Below are positions 1 through 9,895 of a DNA stretch of 64,000 nt, in pieces. Source of the DNA: Devosia sp. A16 (lineage in GTDB: Bacteria; Pseudomonadota; Alphaproteobacteria; Rhizobiales; Devosiaceae); assembly GCF_001402915.1 (NCBI RefSeq), contig NZ_CP012945.1:4689501-4753500 (forward strand), written 5' to 3'. The notes beneath the pieces were generated by a model. That model was not told the DNA's origin. It did not search any database and saw only the letters and a list, made by a program, of their open reading frames with translations. Position 1 is the stretch's first letter. Each line of letters begins with the position of its first letter. Both the position numbers and the translations under genes were made by a program.

Positions 1-141
1 CCTGTTGTCACGGTCATCCGCCGAGCCCCCGCTCCGCTCGATCACACGGAGATGCTAGCCGGGCGCGACAGCCATGCCAACTGCTGCGCTTGCGCTTCGG
101 CCCCGGGGTGCTTACACACCGCCAAACGCCAATTCTCCGGG
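1..141. other. upstream region of gltX, possible divergent gene start
   Basis: No convincing coding sequence is visible. On the minus strand an ATG lies at 16-14 and reads off the window edge as M-T-V-T-T, so a divergent gene (comEC/Rec2 often sits here in Hyphomicrobiales) may begin here. Five codons are too few to identify it, and its upstream Shine-Dalgarno is weak. No clear gltX promoter could be picked. Confidence 0.25.
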
Positions 142-156
142 ATGTTTCACCGACCC

Positions 157-1572
157 ATGGCTACCCCAGTCGTTACCCGCTTCGCCCCCTCGCCCACCGG
201 CTACCTGCACATCGGTGGGGCCCGAACCGCCCTGTTCAACTGGGCCTTTGCCCGTCACACCGGCGGCAAGATGCTGTTGCGCATCGAGGACACCGATCGC
301 GAACGTTCGACCGAAGGCGCCGTGAAGGCGATCTTCGATGGGCTGAAGTGGCTGGGGCTGGATTGGGACGGCGAGCCGTTCATGCAATTCTCCCGCGCCG
401 CTCGCCACGCCGAGGTCGCCAATGAGCTGTTGGCACGCGGCCAGGCCTACTATTGCTACTGCTCGCCCGAGGAACTGGCCGAGATGCGTGAGACAGCACG
501 CGCCAATGGCTTGCCGCCGCGGTACAACGGCTACTGGCGCGACCGCGACCCATCCGAGGCTCCGGCCGGCGTCGCCCCGGTGATCCGCATCAAGGCGCCG
601 CAATCGGGTGAGATCCGGGTGGAGGATCACGTCCAGGGCGAGGTGGTGTTCAAGGCCGAGAACCTCGACGACTTCATCATCCTGCGCTCGGACGGTACTC
701 CGACCTATATGCTGGCCGTGGTGGTCGATGACCACGACATGGGCGTCACCCATATCATTCGTGGCGACGATCACCTGACCAACGCTGCCCGGCAGATCGT
801 CATCTACAATGGCATGGGCTGGTCGGTGCCGGAGATGTCGCACATCCCGCTGATCCATGGACCCGACGGCGCCAAGCTCAGCAAGCGTCACGGGGCCCTC
901 GGCGTCGAGGCCTATCGCCAGATGGGGTATCTTCCCGAGGCGCTGCGCAACTACCTGGCCCGCCTCGGCTGGAGCCATGGCGATGAGGAGCTGTTCTCGA
1001 CCGCGCAGATGGTCGAGTGGTTCACCCTCGAGGCGCTCAACAAGGGCGCGGCGCGCTTCGACTTCGTCAAGCTCGAGAACATCAACGGTCACTACATCCG
1101 CCAGGCCGCCCCGCAGCGGCTCTATGACGTGATGCTGGAGACGGCGACCGAGCTCAACCGCGTCTTCGATATGGACGGCCTCGCGGCCAACAAGGACACC
1201 GTGCTCGCCGCCCTGCCCGAGTTGCAGCCGCGCGCCAAGACGGTGCTCGAACTGATCGACCTGGCGCAGTTCATCTACGCCGTTCGTCCGCTCGCCATCG
1301 ACCAGGCCGCCTCGGACCAGTTGACCCCCGATGCCCGTGCCAATGTAGGGGCCTTTGCCGATATCCTGAAGGGCCTCAACGACTGGTCGGTGGAAGCCAT
1401 CGACGCCGCCGCCCGCGCCTTCGCCGAAGCCCGTGGCCTGAAGCTCGGCAAGGTCGCGCAACCGCTGCGCGCCGCGCTGACCGGCCGCACCGTCTCACCC
1501 GGGATCTTCGAGGTCATGGTGCTGATCGGACGCGACGAAACCCTGGCCCGGCTGGGTGATCAGGCCGGCTGA
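157..1572 (+). CDS. gltX: glutamate--tRNA ligase
   Basis: Class I aminoacyl-tRNA synthetase that charges tRNA-Glu (and in many alphaproteobacteria also tRNA-Gln, later amidated by GatCAB) in the cytoplasm. The Rossmann-fold HIGH-type motif appears as HIGG at residues 18-21 after FAPSPTG, and the second signature KLSKRH is at 240-245. The C-terminal half is the helical anticodon-binding region. The frame stays open back to base 52, but conservation begins at [15 protein letters not shown], so the ATG at 157 is chosen (471 aa, normal for the family). The ATG at 142 is the alternative. gltA follows 158 bases downstream on the same strand, a common alphaproteobacterial order. Confidence 0.95.
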   Translation: MATPVVTRFAPSPTGYLHIGGARTALFNWAFARHTGGKMLLRIEDTDRERSTEGAVKAIFDGLKWLGLDWDGEPFMQFSRAARHAEVANELLARGQAYYCYCSPEELAEMRETARANGLPPRYNGYWRDRDPSEAPAGVAPVIRIKAPQSGEIRVEDHVQGEVVFKAENLDDFIILRSDGTPTYMLAVVVDDHDMGVTHIIRGDDHLTNAARQIVIYNGMGWSVPEMSHIPLIHGPDGAKLSKRHGALGVEAYRQMGYLPEALRNYLARLGWSHGDEELFSTAQMVEWFTLEALNKGAARFDFVKLENINGHYIRQAAPQRLYDVMLETATELNRVFDMDGLAANKDTVLAALPELQPRAKTVLELIDLAQFIYAVRPLAIDQAASDQLTPDARANVGAFADILKGLNDWSVEAIDAAARAFAEARGLKLGKVAQPLRAALTGRTVSPGIFEVMVLIGRDETLARLGDQAG

Positions 1573-1609
1573 TGCATATTGGGAAAAGTGATTAGGTCAG
1601 CGTTGTTCA

Positions 1610-1630
1610 CCCACCTGTTGCAGAGGTGGG
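1610..1630 (+). terminator. stem-loop after gltX
   Basis: CCCACCT at 1610-1616 and AGGTGGG at 1624-1630 form a 7-bp GC-rich stem with a 7-base loop in the gltX-gltA spacer. No run of T follows, so it could be a weak terminator, an mRNA stabiliser or part of the gltA leader. Confidence 0.35.
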
Positions 1631-1730
1631 GTATATGAGCTACGCCAACCGAACCTGCCTCTAAACGACCATACGGCCTGCCCGCTCCCACCTTCCGCGG
1701 GCCCATAGAAGGCCATCAAGGAGTGCGAAG

Positions 1731-3023
1731 ATGAGCGATACCGTCGCCAAACTCACCATCGGGGACCAGACTTTCGAGTTCCCGGTGCTTTCGGGCTCGG
1801 TTGGGCCGGATGTCATCGACATCCGCTCACTCTACGCCAAGACCGGCATGTTCACTTATGACCCGGGCTTCACCTCGACGGCGGCGACCGACAGCGCCAT
1901 TACTTATATCGACGGCGACAAGGGCGAGCTGATGTATCGGGGCTATCCGATCGAGCAGCTGGCCGAAAAGTCGAACTATCTCGAGGTCTGCTACCTGCTG
2001 CTCTACGGCGAGTTGCCCAACAAGGCGCAGATGGCCGATTTCGAGCAGCGCGTCACCCGCCACACCATGGTGCACGAGCAGATGCACTATTTCTATCGCG
2101 GCTTCCGTCGCGATGCGCACCCGATGGCCATCGTCTGCGGCGTGGTCGGTGCGATGGCTGCGTTCTATCACGACTCGATCGACATCAACGATCCCGAGCA
2201 GCGTGAGATCGCCTCGATCCGCATGATCGCCAAGATCCCGACGATCGTCGCCATGGCCTACAAATACTCGGTCGGCCAGCCCTTCGTGTACCCTCGCAAC
2301 GACCTCGACTACGCCTCGAACTTCCTGCGCATGTGCTTCTCGGTTCCGGCTGAGGACTATGTGGTGAACCCGGTCGTGGCGCGCGCCATGGACCTGATCT
2401 TCACGCTCCATGCCGATCACGAGCAGAACGCCTCGACCTCGACCGTGCGGCTCGCCGGCTCGTCCGATGCCAACCCGTTCGCTTGTATCGCGGCCGGCGT
2501 CGCCTGCCTCTGGGGCCCCGCCCATGGCGGCGCCAACGAGGCGGCGCTCAACATGCTCAAGCAGATCGGCACCGTCGATCGCATCCCCGAGTTCATCGCC
2601 AAGGCCAAGGACAAGAACTCGGGCTTCCGCCTGATGGGCTTTGGCCACCGCGTCTACAAGAACTACGATCCGCGCGCCAAGGTAATGCAGCAGGCCGCCA
2701 ACGACGTGCTGGCCCAGCTCGGAGCCGACAACCTGTCCCCAACCCTGCAGGTGGCCAAGGAGCTCGAGAAGATCGCGCTCTCCGATCAGTACTTCATCGA
2801 TCGCAAGCTCTACCCCAACGTCGACTTCTACTCGGGCATCATCCTCGATGCGATCGGCTTCCCGACCTCGATGTTCACCGCCATCTTCGCACTCAGCCGC
2901 ACCGTCGGCTGGATCGCTCAGTGGAAGGAAATGATCGCCGATCCGCAGAAGAAGATCGGCCGTCCGCGCCAGCTCTACAACGGCTCGCCGGTGCGGGACT
3001 ACGAGCCGATCAGCAGCCGTTGA
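1731..3023 (+). CDS. gltA: citrate synthase (TCA cycle)
   Basis: Condenses oxaloacetate and acetyl-CoA to citrate. The 430 residues match the Gram-negative hexameric (long) type. The catalytic triad is visible: His265 in [11 protein letters not shown], His306 in [14 protein letters not shown] and Asp365 in PNVDFYSG. The N-terminal beta-rich domain with a [20 protein letters not shown] stretch is typical of this type. AAGGAG lies about 9 bases before the ATG. It is convergent with lpxB. Two further short citrate-synthase-like genes lie at 53830-56134; this one is the clear housekeeping enzyme. Confidence 0.97.
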   Translation: MSDTVAKLTIGDQTFEFPVLSGSVGPDVIDIRSLYAKTGMFTYDPGFTSTAATDSAITYIDGDKGELMYRGYPIEQLAEKSNYLEVCYLLLYGELPNKAQMADFEQRVTRHTMVHEQMHYFYRGFRRDAHPMAIVCGVVGAMAAFYHDSIDINDPEQREIASIRMIAKIPTIVAMAYKYSVGQPFVYPRNDLDYASNFLRMCFSVPAEDYVVNPVVARAMDLIFTLHADHEQNASTSTVRLAGSSDANPFACIAAGVACLWGPAHGGANEAALNMLKQIGTVDRIPEFIAKAKDKNSGFRLMGFGHRVYKNYDPRAKVMQQAANDVLAQLGADNLSPTLQVAKELEKIALSDQYFIDRKLYPNVDFYSGIILDAIGFPTSMFTAIFALSRTVGWIAQWKEMIADPQKKIGRPRQLYNGSPVRDYEPISSR

Positions 3024-3038
3024 CCTGGAGCGTCTTCA

Positions 3039-3059
3039 GGAAAAGTTGCAGACTTTTCC
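3039..3059. terminator. stem-loop between convergent gltA and lpxB
   Basis: GGAAAAGT at 3039-3046 and ACTTTTCC at 3052-3059 form an 8-bp stem with a 5-base loop. The A-rich and T-rich arms put a T-run at the 3' side in both directions, so it may end transcripts of gltA and of lpxB. Confidence 0.5.
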
Positions 3060-3102
3060 GGCTCGAAAGCGCGGCAACCAAAGACCTGAAGCATTGATCG
3101 GT

Positions 3103-4242
3103 TCAGCGAAACGATCGATGCTCCAGATGATCCAGCACCCGCTCGGCGGGATCGACAAGGGGCGCCTCTGGCGCCCCTTTCTGCATCAGCGTGCGAAGCT
3201 CGCGGAAGGCGGCGACCTGGTCGGCTACCGCGTCCCGATCGTCGAGTAGCGCGGCGAGCGGCTGCATTGAGCGTTGGGCTTTTGGGTCGACGAACTGCAG
3301 TTCGGGGACCACCTCGCGCCCGAGGATGATATTGGGCAATGCGATCCGCACCGGATGCCCGATCCTTGCCGCGCGCTTTGCCTGGTGCGGATCGGCGACA
3401 TAGGTGACGACCATCGGCACCCCTGACATGGCGAGCTCGAGGCTGATCGTCCCGCTGACGGCGAAAGCCGCATAGGCCGACTGAAAGGCGGCGCTGCGAT
3501 CATCGCCGGCCACTACCTGCACCGCTACCGGCCAGGTCGCCACTTCGGCCCGGAGACGGTCGGCAAGCGATGCAAGCGTCGGCAGCACAAGGCCGTCGAT
3601 GCGCGGGTGCGCCTGCAGCCTCGTCGCCGCCTCGCGCATTAGCGGCAGATGCCGGCGCAACTCGCCCTCGCGGCTGCCCGGCAACAACAGCAGCGGGCCG
3701 CGCTCCGGCTGCGTCGGTCGCATCGGGAAGCGCGTCAGCGCCGGGTGTCCGACATAGCTGGTTGGCGGCCCGTCCAGGTCTGCCATCGCCTGGGGCTCGA
3801 ACGGCAGCACCGCCAGCACCTCGTCGAACAGCGGCCTCAGTTCGGCGGCGCGCTCGGGCCGCCAGGCCCACACACTGGGTGCTACGTAAAGCAGTATCGG
3901 GATGCGCAGTCCGGCCTTGCGCACGCGGCTGGCCACCGCTTTGACGAACACCTGCGAGTCGATGAGCACCACCACGTCGGGGCGTTGCCTGACGATGGCA
4001 TTCGCGGTCTGGCGGACGCGCCAGAGCAGCAGCGGCAAGCGTTTCAGCACATCGCTCCAACCCATGACCGAGAGGTTGTCCATGGGGAACAGGCTTTCTA
4101 CCCCCTCCCCCTCGAGTTCAGGCCCGCCGACGCCGGAAAGTGTGAGATCGGTGCGTCGGCGAAGCCGCTGGACCAGATCGGCGCCGATGCGATCACCCGA
4201 TGGCTCCCCGGCGAGGACGAACAGGCGCAACGGCTCAGCCAT
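3103..4242 (-). CDS. lpxB: lipid-A-disaccharide synthase
   Basis: Glycosyltransferase that joins UDP-2,3-diacylglucosamine to lipid X to form the lipid A disaccharide at the inner face of the inner membrane. The N-terminal LAGEPSGDRIGADL motif is diagnostic, and LLLPGSREGEL, where the second Rossmann domain begins, is also typical. The frame is open upstream, but the ATG at 4242 gives MAEPLRLFVLAGEPSGD, 379 aa, and overlaps the lpxI stop by 8 bases, as expected for a coupled operon. It is the last gene of the bamA-lpxD-fabZ-lpxA-lpxI-lpxB run. Confidence 0.94.
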   Translation of the reverse strand: MAEPLRLFVLAGEPSGDRIGADLVQRLRRRTDLTLSGVGGPELEGEGVESLFPMDNLSVMGWSDVLKRLPLLLWRVRQTANAIVRQRPDVVVLIDSQVFVKAVASRVRKAGLRIPILLYVAPSVWAWRPERAAELRPLFDEVLAVLPFEPQAMADLDGPPTSYVGHPALTRFPMRPTQPERGPLLLLPGSREGELRRHLPLMREAATRLQAHPRIDGLVLPTLASLADRLRAEVATWPVAVQVVAGDDRSAAFQSAYAAFAVSGTISLELAMSGVPMVVTYVADPHQAKRAARIGHPVRIALPNIILGREVVPELQFVDPKAQRSMQPLAALLDDRDAVADQVAAFRELRTLMQKGAPEAPLVDPAERVLDHLEHRSFR

Positions 4243-5056
4243 CGGCGCCAAGGCCGATGACCGCGATGCCATACCGGTCGGCCGCTGCGACCAGCTCCGA
4301 ACGGGCAAGGATCAGCGATCGCGCCGCTTCTACCGCGATCGCGCTGATTCCAGCGGCGACCGCACCGGAAAGAGTGTCAGGCCCGATCGCCGGCAGGTCG
4401 ACATGGAGCGGTTGCTGCGGCTTCGCCGCCTTGACGAGGACCAGCGGTCCGGCGCCATCGCCGATGCGGCCGGCGGCGCGGTGCGCGGCCACCCGCTCGA
4501 GCAGTTCGTCCGTGCCGCCGACATCTTCGGCCGCGACCACCCGGCGGCCGGCGACAACCACGGCCTGCCCGAGATCGAGCCTGCCGATCTCCCGCGCGGC
4601 CACCAGGCCCTGACGCGCCGCGGCCAGTTCGGCCGCCGTTGGCGACCGTCCGGCGACCTGACCGATGGGCGCCAGCAGGTCGGCTGCGACCTCGTGCACG
4701 CCGATTACCTTGGCGCCGGAGAATTTCTCGATTGCCGCGGTCACCGACGAGAGGGCCGCGTCGCCCTGGGCTGCACCGTGGCCGCCGCCGGCGAACCTGG
4801 CCAGCGCCTCGCGGTCGCCGTCGGAGATCATCAGGCCCCCTGCCAGCACCACATGGGTGGCCTTGAAGGCGACGATCGCGGCAATGGCGCCTGTCGGGTT
4901 CCTGAGGTCGCCTCCGACCAGCAGTACGCCGGCACGCTCAGGCTGCGGCGCAAAACCCACGACCTGGACTGCATCGCCCGCCGCCATGGCCGCAGCGACC
5001 ACATGGGAGACCAGGGCTCCCGATCCGGCAAGGACGGAGAGCCGGCGAGACATCAT
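4235..5056 (-). CDS. lpxI: UDP-2,3-diacylglucosamine pyrophosphatase, LpxI type
   Basis: Hydrolyses UDP-2,3-diacylglucosamine to lipid X and UMP. LpxI (formerly DUF1009) is the enzyme alphaproteobacteria use instead of LpxH. The N-terminal LSVLAGSGALVSHVVAAA and the C-terminal half ending in RYGIAVIGLGADG fit the two-domain LpxI family at about 273 aa. The position between lpxA and lpxB is the decisive context. The start is ATGATG at 5056-5051, and the lpxA stop TGA lies inside it (5055-5053), indicating translational coupling. The second ATG at 5053 is equally possible. Confidence 0.9.
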   Translation of the reverse strand: MMSRRLSVLAGSGALVSHVVAAAMAAGDAVQVVGFAPQPERAGVLLVGGDLRNPTGAIAAIVAFKATHVVLAGGLMISDGDREALARFAGGGHGAAQGDAALSSVTAAIEKFSGAKVIGVHEVAADLLAPIGQVAGRSPTAAELAAARQGLVAAREIGRLDLGQAVVVAGRRVVAAEDVGGTDELLERVAAHRAAGRIGDGAGPLVLVKAAKPQQPLHVDLPAIGPDTLSGAVAAGISAIAVEAARSLILARSELVAAADRYGIAVIGLGADG

Positions 5057-5862
5057 TCCTCGCCCGGAGCGTTTATCGGCAAGTGTCCGGGCAGGGTCAG
5101 CGGCCGCTCGGCTGCGACCACGAACTTCACCACGTCCTGCACCAGTTCCTCGTCGGGGAACATGGCGGATGCATCGTCCACGCGCTCGCGCAGCGTGCCT
5201 TCGGTGGAAAAGATCATCCGGTAGGCAGTGCGCAGGCGATGGATTGCCTCGCGATCGAAACCGCGCCGCTTCAGGCCGACGAGGTTGATGCCCGACAGCG
5301 CCGCCGGGTTGCCCAGCACCGTGCCATAGGGGATCACGTCCTTTTCGACCTTGGTCATGCCGCCGATGAAGGCGTGGGCGCCGATATGGACGAACTGGGC
5401 CGAGCCGGAGTGGCCGCTCATGATCACATAGTCGTCGATCACGCAATGCCCGGCGATGCCGGTATTGTTGGAGAGGATGATGTGATTGCCCAGGATGCAG
5501 TCGTGGCCGATGTGAACGCCGATCATCAGCAGGCAGTGGTCGCCGATGACCGTCTTCATGCCGCCGCCGGCGGTCCCCGGGTTGATCGTCACATGCTCAC
5601 GGATCACGCAATCCGAGCCGATCGTCAGGGTCGATGGCTCGCCAGCATACTTGAGATCCTGCGGCCGGTGGCCGACGGATGCGAAAGGGAACACCGTGGT
5701 ACGGGCGCCAACGCTGGTGCGCCCGGTCACCACCGCATGCGAGATCAGCTCGACGCCATCGTCGAGCGTCACGTCGCTTCCGACCATGCAGAATGGTCCG
5801 ATCTTGACGCGGGCGCCGATCCGCGCGCCGGGTTCGACGATCGCCGAGGGATGGATGGTCAT
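5053..5862 (-). CDS. lpxA: acyl-ACP--UDP-N-acetylglucosamine O-acyltransferase
   Basis: First enzyme of lipid A synthesis, a cytosolic trimer with a left-handed beta-helix. Hexapeptide repeats run from residue 3 ([14 protein letters not shown]) through about residue 190, followed by the C-terminal helical domain. The catalytic His region is visible in the central repeats around [12 protein letters not shown]. The 269 aa length is normal. The start ATG overlaps the fabZ stop by 4 bases (ATGA), and the end overlaps lpxI. Confidence 0.96.
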   Translation of the reverse strand: MTIHPSAIVEPGARIGARVKIGPFCMVGSDVTLDDGVELISHAVVTGRTSVGARTTVFPFASVGHRPQDLKYAGEPSTLTIGSDCVIREHVTINPGTAGGGMKTVIGDHCLLMIGVHIGHDCILGNHIILSNNTGIAGHCVIDDYVIMSGHSGSAQFVHIGAHAFIGGMTKVEKDVIPYGTVLGNPAALSGINLVGLKRRGFDREAIHRLRTAYRMIFSTEGTLRERVDDASAMFPDEELVQDVVKFVVAAERPLTLPGHLPINAPGEE

Positions 5863-6347
5863 TGTTCGCTGGGGCTCACCATGGCGCCGACTTCGGCCTC
5901 GGCGATAACGACGCCGTCGACCATTGCTTTCGCCTCGAACCAGCCCATGGTCATCCGGCGGCGCAGTTTCCTGATGTGATACTCAATCTGGTCGCCGGGC
6001 TTTGCCGGTTTGCGGAACTTGCACTTGTCGATGGTGAGCAGGTAGACGATGTGCTTGTCGCCGCCCGCAGCGCCGGCGGCAATCGCCATGGCGCCGGCCG
6101 TCTGCGCCATGCCCTCGATGATCAGCACGCCCGGGAACACCGGCTCTCCCGGGAAATGTCCCTGGAAGATCGGCTCGTTGAACGTGACGTTCTTGATGCC
6201 GATACCGGAATTGTCCCCGTCGACCTCGATGATCCGGTCGATCAGCAGAAACGGGTAGCGATGCGGCAGGAGCTGGAGGATCCGGCCGATATCCATCGAC
6301 GAGAGTTCCGTCTTCTCCCTCGCTGGCGCCTCGTTCGTAACCGTCAC
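5859..6347 (-). CDS. fabZ: 3-hydroxyacyl-ACP dehydratase FabZ
   Basis: Hot-dog fold dehydratase of type II fatty acid synthesis; it also competes with LpxA/LpxD for hydroxyacyl-ACP. [14 protein letters not shown] carries the catalytic His, and [19 protein letters not shown] plus EGMAQTAG carries the catalytic Glu. A GTG at 6347 is chosen: it overlaps the lpxD stop (GTGA), follows an AGGGGA Shine-Dalgarno and gives 162 aa. An internal ATG (MDIGRILQ) would give a shorter protein. Confidence 0.93.
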   Translation of the reverse strand: MTVTNEAPAREKTELSSMDIGRILQLLPHRYPFLLIDRIIEVDGDNSGIGIKNVTFNEPIFQGHFPGEPVFPGVLIIEGMAQTAGAMAIAAGAAGGDKHIVYLLTIDKCKFRKPAKPGDQIEYHIRKLRRRMTMGWFEAKAMVDGVVIAEAEVGAMVSPSEQ

Positions 6348-7381
6348 TGTTGTCCCCTTTTGTTCAGTCGCCGCAACATCGCTACCTCGCGCTGCCAGAC
6401 TTTCAGATCCTGCGCAGGGTAGCCGCCAACTCTCGCGCCCGCCGGCACATCCTTGGTCACCAGGCACCGGGCCGACAATATGCTGCCATTGCCGATGCGC
6501 AAATGTCCCGCCGTGCCGGCGCCGCCGCCGACCAGCACATTGTCGCCAATGATCGTGCCGCCGCCGATACCGCAGGTACCGGCGATGAGGCAATATCGCC
6601 CGATGCGGGAGTTGTGGCCAATCTGGACCAGATTATCGATCTTGGTTCCTTCGCCGACCACGGTGTCGCCAAGCGCACCACGGTCGACCGTCGAATTGGC
6701 GCCGATCTCGACGCCATCCTGCACGATGACCCGGCCCAGTTGCGGAATCTTGCGATTGCTGCGGCCCTGCCCGAGCCAGCCGAAACCCTCACCGCCGATC
6801 CGTACGCCGGCATGCAGCACGACGTTGTTGCCCAGATAGGCGCACTCGATCGACACGTTCGAGGCGATGACGGCGTTGCGCCCGATAGTGACGCCACGCC
6901 CGATCACCGTATTGGCGCCGATCACCGTGTTGCGGCCGATCTCTACGCCGGGCCCGATGACGACATTGGCGCCGATGCGCACACCCTCCTCGATGAGCGG
7001 CGCCGCGCCGCCGGCCTCGAACATTCCCATGGCGACGCCGCGCGTGCCAAGCGGATAGAGCCGCTCGAGCAGGTCGACAAACAGTTCATGCGGACGCTCG
7101 TCGACAATGGCCACCGCGCCGCGCGGTACATCGGACAAGAACCGGGGATGGACGATCACCGCTCCTGCTGTCGTGTCGGCAAGTGCCTCGCGATACTCGG
7201 CCTGTGCCGCCAGCGCCAGATGGTTCGGACCCGCGAGCGGCAACTCTTCGGCCCCGTGAATGACCAGGGCGGCGGCGCGTTTTTCGTCGACGTCGACCGA
7301 CCGGCCCAGCGTCGACAGCACGACGCCAAGCGAAATCGGTCCCGACGAAGAATGGAAGCGCGTGTCGACCATGGCTGTCAT
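6344..7381 (-). CDS. lpxD: UDP-3-O-acylglucosamine N-acyltransferase
   Basis: Third lipid A step: transfers a 3-hydroxyacyl chain to the 2-amino group. The N-terminal uridine-binding domain (about residues 1-100) is followed by a long run of hexapeptide repeats such as [20 protein letters not shown], then a short C-terminal helix. The 345 aa length is normal. The start is MTAMVDTRF at 7381; a second ATG lies at 7372. It is separated from bamA by 83 bases that hold two GC-rich hairpins; no skp/ompH gene lies between, unlike in enterobacteria. Confidence 0.94.
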   Translation of the reverse strand: MTAMVDTRFHSSSGPISLGVVLSTLGRSVDVDEKRAAALVIHGAEELPLAGPNHLALAAQAEYREALADTTAGAVIVHPRFLSDVPRGAVAIVDERPHELFVDLLERLYPLGTRGVAMGMFEAGGAAPLIEEGVRIGANVVIGPGVEIGRNTVIGANTVIGRGVTIGRNAVIASNVSIECAYLGNNVVLHAGVRIGGEGFGWLGQGRSNRKIPQLGRVIVQDGVEIGANSTVDRGALGDTVVGEGTKIDNLVQIGHNSRIGRYCLIAGTCGIGGGTIIGDNVLVGGGAGTAGHLRIGNGSILSARCLVTKDVPAGARVGGYPAQDLKVWQREVAMLRRLNKRGQQ

Positions 7382-7392
7382 TACACAACAAA

Positions 7393-7458
7393 GAGGCCGC
7401 GGGGCAACCGCGCCGCGGCCTCGATAACCAGGAAGGAAGGCCGGCGCTGACGCCGGCC
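7393..7458 (-). terminator. double hairpin in the bamA-lpxD spacer
   Basis: Stem 1 pairs GGCCGGCG (7439-7446) with CGCCGGCC (7451-7458) around a 4-base loop. Stem 2 pairs GAGGCCGCG (7393-7401) with CGCGGCCTC (7414-7422). Read on the minus strand, stem 2 is followed by TTTGTTGTG just before the lpxD start. This looks like a partial terminator or attenuator that lowers lpxD-lpxB transcription relative to bamA. Confidence 0.55.
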
Positions 7459-7464
7459 GTCCGA

Positions 7465-9627
7465 TTACAGCAACTGCTGCAGGGTGAGCGAGAACACCTG
7501 GGTCTTGTCGTCCGTCGCCTTGTTCAGCACGTAGGCGAAGTCGCCACGCAGCGGACCGAACGGGCTGTCCCAGATGATCGAGGCACCAACCGACGACTTG
7601 AAGTTCTCGTCGACGGTGTTCGGGTTGAGCGTAGCACTGCCGAGCGAACCATTGCCGTCGATGAGGGCGGCATCAGCCCACACTGCACCACGCACGCCGT
7701 AGGTCTCCGGCAGAACAGGGATCGGGAACTCGATCTCGGCCGACGCCCCGACGTAAGCGGTGTAGCCAAGCGCCTCGCCCGAGCCATTGGTCTTCGGGCC
7801 CATGCCACCGCTCTGGAAGCCACGCACCAGTGAACTGGAGCCGCGGAAGGCTTCGAGCGGGAACACGCCGTTGTCGTCGAGCGAAGTGATGTACCCTGCC
7901 TGGGCCTTGACGCTGCCGATGACGTTCCAGTCCGACATCAGCGGCATGAAGTAACGCGCCTTGGCCTCGGTCTTCAGCAGGTTGTAGTCCCAGCCCAGAT
8001 ACTGCTGCGTGAAGGTCGCGTAGAGGCCTTCGGTCGGATGCTTCGCATCGTCGAGCGTGTTGTAGGTCAGCGAGTAGCCAACCCAGGCCTTGTTGTAGGT
8101 CTCGCCGTCGGCAACGATCTCAGAACGCTTGCACGGCACTTCCGGCGTGTTCGGATTGTTGTCGTCGTCGCACGTCGAACTATCTTCGATGACCTTCTGC
8201 TCGAGACCGACGAAAACCGAACCAGTCAGGTCCGTGGTAATCGGAGCACCAAAGCGGATCTGACCACCGGTTGCAGTCGTGCCGTAGACATTGCTGTCCT
8301 TCTCGCCGACCACACGATGGTAGGCGTCGAAGCCGGCCGAAACCCGCAGACCCATGAAGCGCGGCTCGGTGAACGAGAAGTCGATGCTGTTGCCGGACTC
8401 CGACGCGCTCAGCGCGGCGCGGACGTACTGGCCGCGACCGAGGAAGTTGCGCTCGGTGACCGAGACTTCACCCAGCAGGCCCGAGTTCGAGTCGAAACCT
8501 GCCGTCAGGCCATAGTCACCCGTGGACTGCTCGTCGACGGTGATGTTGATGACCACCTTGTCGGGGGCACTGCCCTGCTGCATGTCGAAGTTGACGGTCT
8601 TGAAGAAACCGAGCTTCTCGATGCGCGACTTGCCGCGCTGCACCATCGAACGGTTGAAGGGGTCGCCTTCACCGAAGTCCAGCTCACGGCGGATCACCGC
8701 ATCGCGGGTCTTGGTGTTGCCGCTGATGTTGATGCGCTCGACATAGACGCGCGCGCCCTCGTCGACCAGGTAGGTGACGTTGAACGTGCTGTTCGCCACG
8801 TCGCGATCGACACGCGGACGCACATCGGCAAAGGCATAGCCCTGAGCGGTAGCCTCGAATGCCAGGTCTTCCTGCGACTTCTGCAGGTCGGCCAGCGAAT
8901 AGGTGCTGCCCTTGCCGGTGCGGATCGCGCCGGTCATGGCGTCGGGGTTCAGGCCCGGGATCGAGGTCTCGACGCCGATCTGGCCGAACTTGTACCGCTC
9001 ACCTTCGGAGATGGTGAAGTTCACGAAATATGCGTTGCGCGAGGCATCGTACTCGCCGACGGCCGAAGTGACCTGCGCATCCGGATAACCATGATTCATG
9101 TAGTAGAGCTCGATCAGCCCGCGATCGACGGTCAGCAGATCTTCGCTGTAGGTGTCGTCGCGGAACAGCCAGCTCAACAGGCTCGTCTCGTGCGTCCGGA
9201 TGATGGACTTGAGGGTGCCCGAGCTGATCGAGTTGTTGCCGGTGAAGTTGATCGCCGCGATACCGGTGCGCTGGCCTTCGTTGACCACGAAGGTGATGCG
9301 CGACCGGCCATTCTCCGACTGCTCGACCCGCGGCGTCACCGTCACGCCCATGTAGCCCTTGGCCACATAAGCCTGCCGGATCGACTCGGCGTCAGCCGCG
9401 AGGCCGGCCTCGGTGAAGCTCCCCTGCTCCGCCACGTTGACCATCGCCAGCAACTGGGAGTCGGAGAAACCGCTATTGCCCTCGAACAGCACCGCCGAAA
9501 TGAGGCGCTGTTGTTGAGCCTGGGCCGCATCGACGCCGATGAATGTACTGCTGACGCCTGCGAGCGGCGCCGCCACGAGGGCGAGCGCTACAAAAACACC
9601 GCGCATCAGCTTTTTCGGGTTCGTCAT
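7465..9627 (-). CDS. bamA: outer-membrane protein assembly factor BamA
   Basis: Central component of the BAM complex that inserts beta-barrel proteins. Residues 1-37 form a Sec signal peptide ending in AQA. POTRA repeats follow up to about residue 350 (for example VLFEGNSGFSDSQL), and the rest is the Omp85 barrel with the FRGSSSLVRGFQSGG lid-loop motif (V/IRGF). The ATG at 9627 starts MTNPKKLMRG (720 aa); the open frame upstream is not needed. The chain ends in Leu (VFSLTLQQLL) rather than the aromatic residue of a canonical beta-signal. rseP lies 268 bases upstream on the same strand. Confidence 0.95.
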   Translation of the reverse strand: MTNPKKLMRGVFVALALVAAPLAGVSSTFIGVDAAQAQQQRLISAVLFEGNSGFSDSQLLAMVNVAEQGSFTEAGLAADAESIRQAYVAKGYMGVTVTPRVEQSENGRSRITFVVNEGQRTGIAAINFTGNNSISSGTLKSIIRTHETSLLSWLFRDDTYSEDLLTVDRGLIELYYMNHGYPDAQVTSAVGEYDASRNAYFVNFTISEGERYKFGQIGVETSIPGLNPDAMTGAIRTGKGSTYSLADLQKSQEDLAFEATAQGYAFADVRPRVDRDVANSTFNVTYLVDEGARVYVERINISGNTKTRDAVIRRELDFGEGDPFNRSMVQRGKSRIEKLGFFKTVNFDMQQGSAPDKVVINITVDEQSTGDYGLTAGFDSNSGLLGEVSVTERNFLGRGQYVRAALSASESGNSIDFSFTEPRFMGLRVSAGFDAYHRVVGEKDSNVYGTTATGGQIRFGAPITTDLTGSVFVGLEQKVIEDSSTCDDDNNPNTPEVPCKRSEIVADGETYNKAWVGYSLTYNTLDDAKHPTEGLYATFTQQYLGWDYNLLKTEAKARYFMPLMSDWNVIGSVKAQAGYITSLDDNGVFPLEAFRGSSSLVRGFQSGGMGPKTNGSGEALGYTAYVGASAEIEFPIPVLPETYGVRGAVWADAALIDGNGSLGSATLNPNTVDENFKSSVGASIIWDSPFGPLRGDFAYVLNKATDDKTQVFSLTLQQLL

Positions 9628-9895
9628 GATTCTTGTTGCCTCGTGCGACCTATGCCGGGGAATCGCCATGCACAGCGTCCCCAGCTAACTCCATCAAAAG
9701 CTTTTACTGGAATTTTAACCACGGACAAGCCGCGAAGGTCGTCGAGGTTAGCGAAAGATTGGTCCCCGTGTATTCCTGCAACACCTGGAAAACTAAGCTT
9801 ATCCAAGGGTTAACGGGAATGTAGGGGCATTCGAGCAAATGCGTCCGAGGCGCGGCATCAATGTGGCCGCGCCGTGCCTTGCCCGCCGGGCAGCC
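9628..9895 (-). promoter_or_regulatory. rseP-bamA spacer with terminator-like hairpin
   Basis: An 8-bp perfect stem (GGCGCGGC 9849-9856, GCCGCGCC 9866-9873) lies just after rseP and can act as its terminator or attenuator, though the following bases are only mildly T-rich. The AT-richer remainder probably contains the bamA promoter, but no -35/-10 pair stands out. Confidence 0.4.

Noticed and set aside
52-156. Upstream extension of gltX to base 52
   Set aside because: The extra 35 residues (Cys- and Ala-rich) precede the conserved N-terminus and have no Shine-Dalgarno; the ATG at 157 fits the family length.
1603-1637. TTGTTC and TATATG as a gltA promoter
   Set aside because: Spacing of 23 bases is too long; no better pair was found.
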